64,000 bases of DNA. It comes from Trogon surrucura. Taxonomy: Eukaryota > Chordata > Aves > Trogoniformes > Trogonidae. The DNA is taken from contig CM036621.1 in the NCBI GenBank assembly GCA_020746105.1, positions 53,168,264 to 53,232,263 on the forward strand, written 5' to 3'. Below are positions 60,961 to 64,000 of this stretch, piece by piece. The position numbers were made by a program, and so were the translations under genes. The notes beneath the pieces were generated by a model. The model made no database searches and was not told the DNA's origin. It worked only from the letters and a program-made list of their open reading frames with translations. Positions within the stretch are counted from its first letter, which is position 1. Each line of letters opens with the position of its first letter.

Positions 60961-62348
60961 TTTTGCTGGAGCTCTGGCAACTTAACCTGAGCATCTACCT
61001 CCAGTTTTATTTCTTGGACTAAGTTTGCCTTGGGCTTAACTGTAATGAATACATTTATAAAATTATCCTAGTATTTCACTAATTTGATTTTTACAAGTGT
61101 TGTGAAATGAGTTAAAATATCCCTTGGCTTCTTAGAGCTATCCTCACCCATTTACTAGCAGGCAGGTAGTGCCCCTCAAGTTGTTCTGATATTGCTTGTT
61201 CTTCATTAATGTAGTGAAATGTTTTTGTTTCTTTCTCTCAAAATTTAAAAAAAAGGCAGAAGTTAAAAGAAAATGCCTGTGTAGTGATACTGTTGTTTAT
61301 AATATGTAGCTGTATTTACTTTATAACTTAGAGTGACTTTTAAATCTTAAGGAATACTGAGAAAAATGCATTGGAGTGAGAATAGAATTATTCATTAAAA
61401 AAGGGGATTCTGTCCAATTAGATAATCAGGCAATTACAGTTATGGTTAGGATTATTATATGCTACTTACTTAATACAAGTTTTGGTCTTGCCTGTGTGTC
61501 GGTATCCTAGTGACTACTTTCACCAGCGATCTGTTGTGTTTTGCTGGTAAAGCTACTTGCTTGGTTAAGAGCTAGTCAATTCCTTGCCTTTCTTTGTGGT
61601 GACTACAGATGTACGTGAACCATGGAGAGTTGCTCTTTTGTGCTCATATTCATTTATCAAGGCTAAACTGTTTTCACTTTGCAAAGTTAATTTGTTCTGC
61701 AGATCAGTTAAGACTTGTAGACTTCTCAAGATACAAACCAGAAGACCCAAGTTTAAAATAGACGTGCCACAGAACAGGCTTGACTATATCAACCAGCTTG
61801 GATGCCTCTATAATCTTTGGCCACCATCCTGATAAGACCTATGAATGTACTTTACACATAGTGAGAAGTCTTACTACAGGCTCTGAGCCTGTGCTTAGCT
61901 TTATGCGCATGCCAAAGTCTTTGCAGGATTACAGCTCACTGTGTTATGGGTGCTGTCACTGGACAAAACCAGCTCTGAGCATTTGGGAGAGTGTTAAAGA
62001 TGGGTATTAGGTGGAGAGACCAAAAAGTATACAATAGAGACTTCCAGAAAACACCTCGGCACAGGTCAAAGGCATCATTTTTCTGTACTCTGGTACATAA
62101 TTTTTCCTCTTGCTTTGTTTAGTTTGCTTTATGCTACGCAGCCTTTCCCCAAGCCCAGGTCACCTGAGCTGTGCTAGAAGTTCAGTACCTAATTTTTGAA
62201 AGAGCTTAGCTTATCAGATGTTGATAGTTGGTTCAAAGCACCCTGAAGTGATCTGCTCAGCACTTTCTTTAAAGAAACTTAGGCACTTAAGTAGATGTTA
62301 AATTCTCTTGATAATTTAATTTAATCTGAATCTGTCAAGGTGGTCAAA

Positions 62349-62516
62349 ATCTTCTGGCTGCCCTGAGAGATTATGGAGTCTCCTTCTCTGGAGACTTTCA
62401 AAACCTGCCTGGACGTGTTCCTGTGTGCCTGCCCTAGGGAAACCTGCTTTGACAGGACGGGTGGACTAGAGGATCTCTAGAGGTCCCTTCCAATCCCAAA
62501 CATTCTATGACTCTGA
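62349..62516 (+). mobile_element. CR1 LINE 3' tail
   Basis: This fragment reads GGCTGCCCTGAGAGATTATGG then GGAGTCTCCTTCTCTGGAGA, GAGGATCTCTAGAGGTCCC and ATTCTATGACTCTGAT. It closely matches the last 170 bases of the CR1 copy ending at 18958, so it is likely the same or a sister subfamily. The octamer array has only one perfect copy. It is in sense orientation relative to PLEKHM3. Confidence 0.9.
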
Positions 62517-63693
62517 TTTTTGTCTGTGCAGGGTAGCACAGTGGTGTTATCTAGAATGCATAAAGAGATTAAAATACACTTACTTTTCCATCAAGTGTTG
62601 TATTTTGGAACTGAATTGGCTTTAGAGGTTGATTTTACTTGCCTCATGTCAGAGCACTATTAACTAGAATGTTCAGCATAAAGACAGACTTCTATTTCAA
62701 GGAGGAAGGTCTCTGCAGTGCTGCCTGTGCTCTTCCTCACCATCTCACTTCCAGTTTCTATTTTGCAGTTTCCCTGCTGTACCTTCCTCCTTGCTCTAAG
62801 TACTTCTAACTTGCAAGTCAAGACCTTTTAATTCTTCTTCCTCCTTCCTCATGCAAATTCCCCTCTCACGTTAGACTTCTCCATCTCTTAAATATGGTTC
62901 CTTGTAGACCAGACAACAGCTTTTCAATTGCTTTTCAACCCATGAAAGCCAAAAGTGCCAACTCTAAGTGCTCAGAAATTCTAAGACCACCTTAAGAATC
63001 TTACGTACTTACTTTATTTTTAAAATGATAAATTCCTTTTTTTTCCTTCTTAGGTCCAGGTAGGCATGTCTTCCTCGCTTAATCACAGGATTTCCAGACT
63101 TTAGACTTATGAAAAATGCAAAATAGTAGAATCAAGCAGTCAAATTGTAACAGTTGAGGGCAATATGTTAATATTACTGTTAATAGTATTGCCTGATTCT
63201 TTACTTTTAAGTCTTCAACCACCACTTTGTCAATACAGTTCACTAATAATAGGAGAGGTAGAAGGGCAAAGTCTGGTTCCAGGGACACAGCCAGCAGAGA
63301 CAGAAGATACATGTCTGAGCAATGTAAACACTTGAATTTCTGTGGCATCTCAGCCTCTCTAGTGGTTTGCAGGATGTATAGGGATTTTCCCCTTTCCAAA
63401 GTAACTCAACCCTGCATCATACGAGTTTCAAGTTAATTGTTTTAATAATGGTTTTACTGTCCTTTTACTGATTCCTCGTGAACGGCTCGGTACAGGCCAC
63501 GTTGCTTGGCTTGGGATCTCTGAACTTGGACCACTCACAAAGTGCAGCAGTGAGAGGGACAGTCCTTAGTTCTGCTGCTGGATGCAAGTATGGAAGTGTA
63601 CACAGATAAGAGTAGCATAAATCCCTGCAGCCACAGCTGGGTGAGGGAGCTGAGGACATACTTCTTTCCTTAATGAGGAGCAGCAGTGCTTTG

Positions 63694-63768
63694 CTCCCAG
63701 ACCCCTCCCAGAGCAAAGGGATCCTCCAGCTTCCAGAGGGGTCTGGGAGCTGCAAGATCCCTTTGCTC
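63694..63768. repeat. Interleaved inverted repeats, A-B-A'-B'
   Basis: Arm A CTCCCAGACCCCT (63694-63706) pairs with A' AGGGGTCTGGGAG (63737-63749). Arm B GAGCAAAGGGATC (63711-63723) pairs with B' GATCCCTTTGCTC (63756-63768). All four are perfect 13-mers, and the order is the topology of a pseudoknot. CTTTGCTC also occurs at 63689-63696, next to A. Confidence 0.95.
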
Positions 63769-64000
63769 CTGCTTCAGCTCGCTGCCATGCTCCAGTGCGG
63801 TAACTCAGCCAGTGTACACAACTGTCATGGAAGGATAGCAGGTGGTTAAATCAAGCTGGTTTCGTTCAGCCCCAACTTGTAACAAATTGTCCTGTGAGCA
63901 CCCAAAACTAAGGTCTGCTTTGCAGTGTCTGTGGGTCTAGCGCCGGAGCAGCTGACAGTTAGGCTCCCGGCCGCTGGTGGAACACTGGTGGTTTTCTCTC

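Larger units (their letters stand above)
57518..64000 (+). other. PLEKHM3: PLEKHM3 intron downstream of the second zinc-cluster exon (partial)
   Basis: The donor is GTACTG; the matching acceptor is not in the window. The stretch contains T/G-rich DNA (58231-58295), a CNE-like block (60380-60960), a CR1 tail (62349-62516) and an interleaved inverted repeat (63694-63768). I searched by eye for the terminal PLEKHM3 exon (the last Cys/His motif followed by PCPRC-type sequence) and did not find it. Confidence 0.8.

Noticed and set aside
57518..64000. Search for the terminal PLEKHM3 exon
   Set aside because: No frame shows the expected final Cys/His motif or conserved C-terminus, so I place it beyond the window.
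1..64000. tRNA, rRNA, CRISPR, prokaryotic operon or phage features
   Set aside because: No internal tRNA promoter boxes, regular spacer arrays or dense coding were seen. The sequence is a vertebrate intron-exon landscape.

Overview
This window is vertebrate nuclear DNA, almost certainly avian. It is intron-rich and AT-leaning, its interspersed repeats are CR1 retrotransposons with the ATTCTATG octamer 3' end, and it carries LTR sequence of a type I recognise from bird genomes. One near-intact CR1 reverse transcriptase frame and the LTR family suggest a neoavian bird with fairly recent CR1 activity. The order cannot be fixed from sequence alone.

The only protein-coding gene I can support is PLEKHM3 (pleckstrin homology domain containing M3) on the + strand. 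The window holds its middle and 3' part as five spliced exons: 6897-7832 (both PH domains), 23373-23518 (first zinc-binding Cys cluster), 29739-29932 (helical linker), 41028-41091 (a 64-nt small exon) and 57360-57517 (second Cys cluster). Splice phases are consistent throughout (1|2, 1|2, 0, 2|1, 0, 2|1), and together the exons encode about 499 residues. The N-terminal coding exon(s) lie upstream of position 1 or were not recognisable. The last coding exon, with the final Cys/His motif and the C-terminus, lies beyond 64000. The whole window is therefore one gene, about 98% intron.

Layout. 1-6896 is the upstream intron, with a MIR-like remnant, a G-rich block and a decayed LTR piece. 7833-23372 has a CNE-like block rich in homeodomain cores at 9.96-10.76 kb, a probable solo LTR at 11.5-12.5 kb, a CRE pair near 16.9 kb, the long CR1 at 17.4-19.0 kb, and an antisense CR1 piece just before the next exon. 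23519-29738 has a CR1 fragment seeded next to a microsatellite at 27.2-28.0 kb. 29933-41027 has purine-rich tracts, a tandem duplication at 35.8 kb and an LTR-like CpG-bearing block at 36.25-36.8 kb. 41092-57359 has a G-quadruplex motif, CR1 scraps and a small antisense ORF with a nearby AATAAA. 57518-64000 has a CR1 tail and an interleaved inverted repeat near 63.7 kb.

I found no novel multi-gene system, tRNA, rRNA or CRISPR. The points most worth a second look are structural or regulatory: the CNE-like block, the interleaved inverted repeat, the 22-bp palindrome, the in-frame CR1 RT and the LTR-like block at 36 kb.
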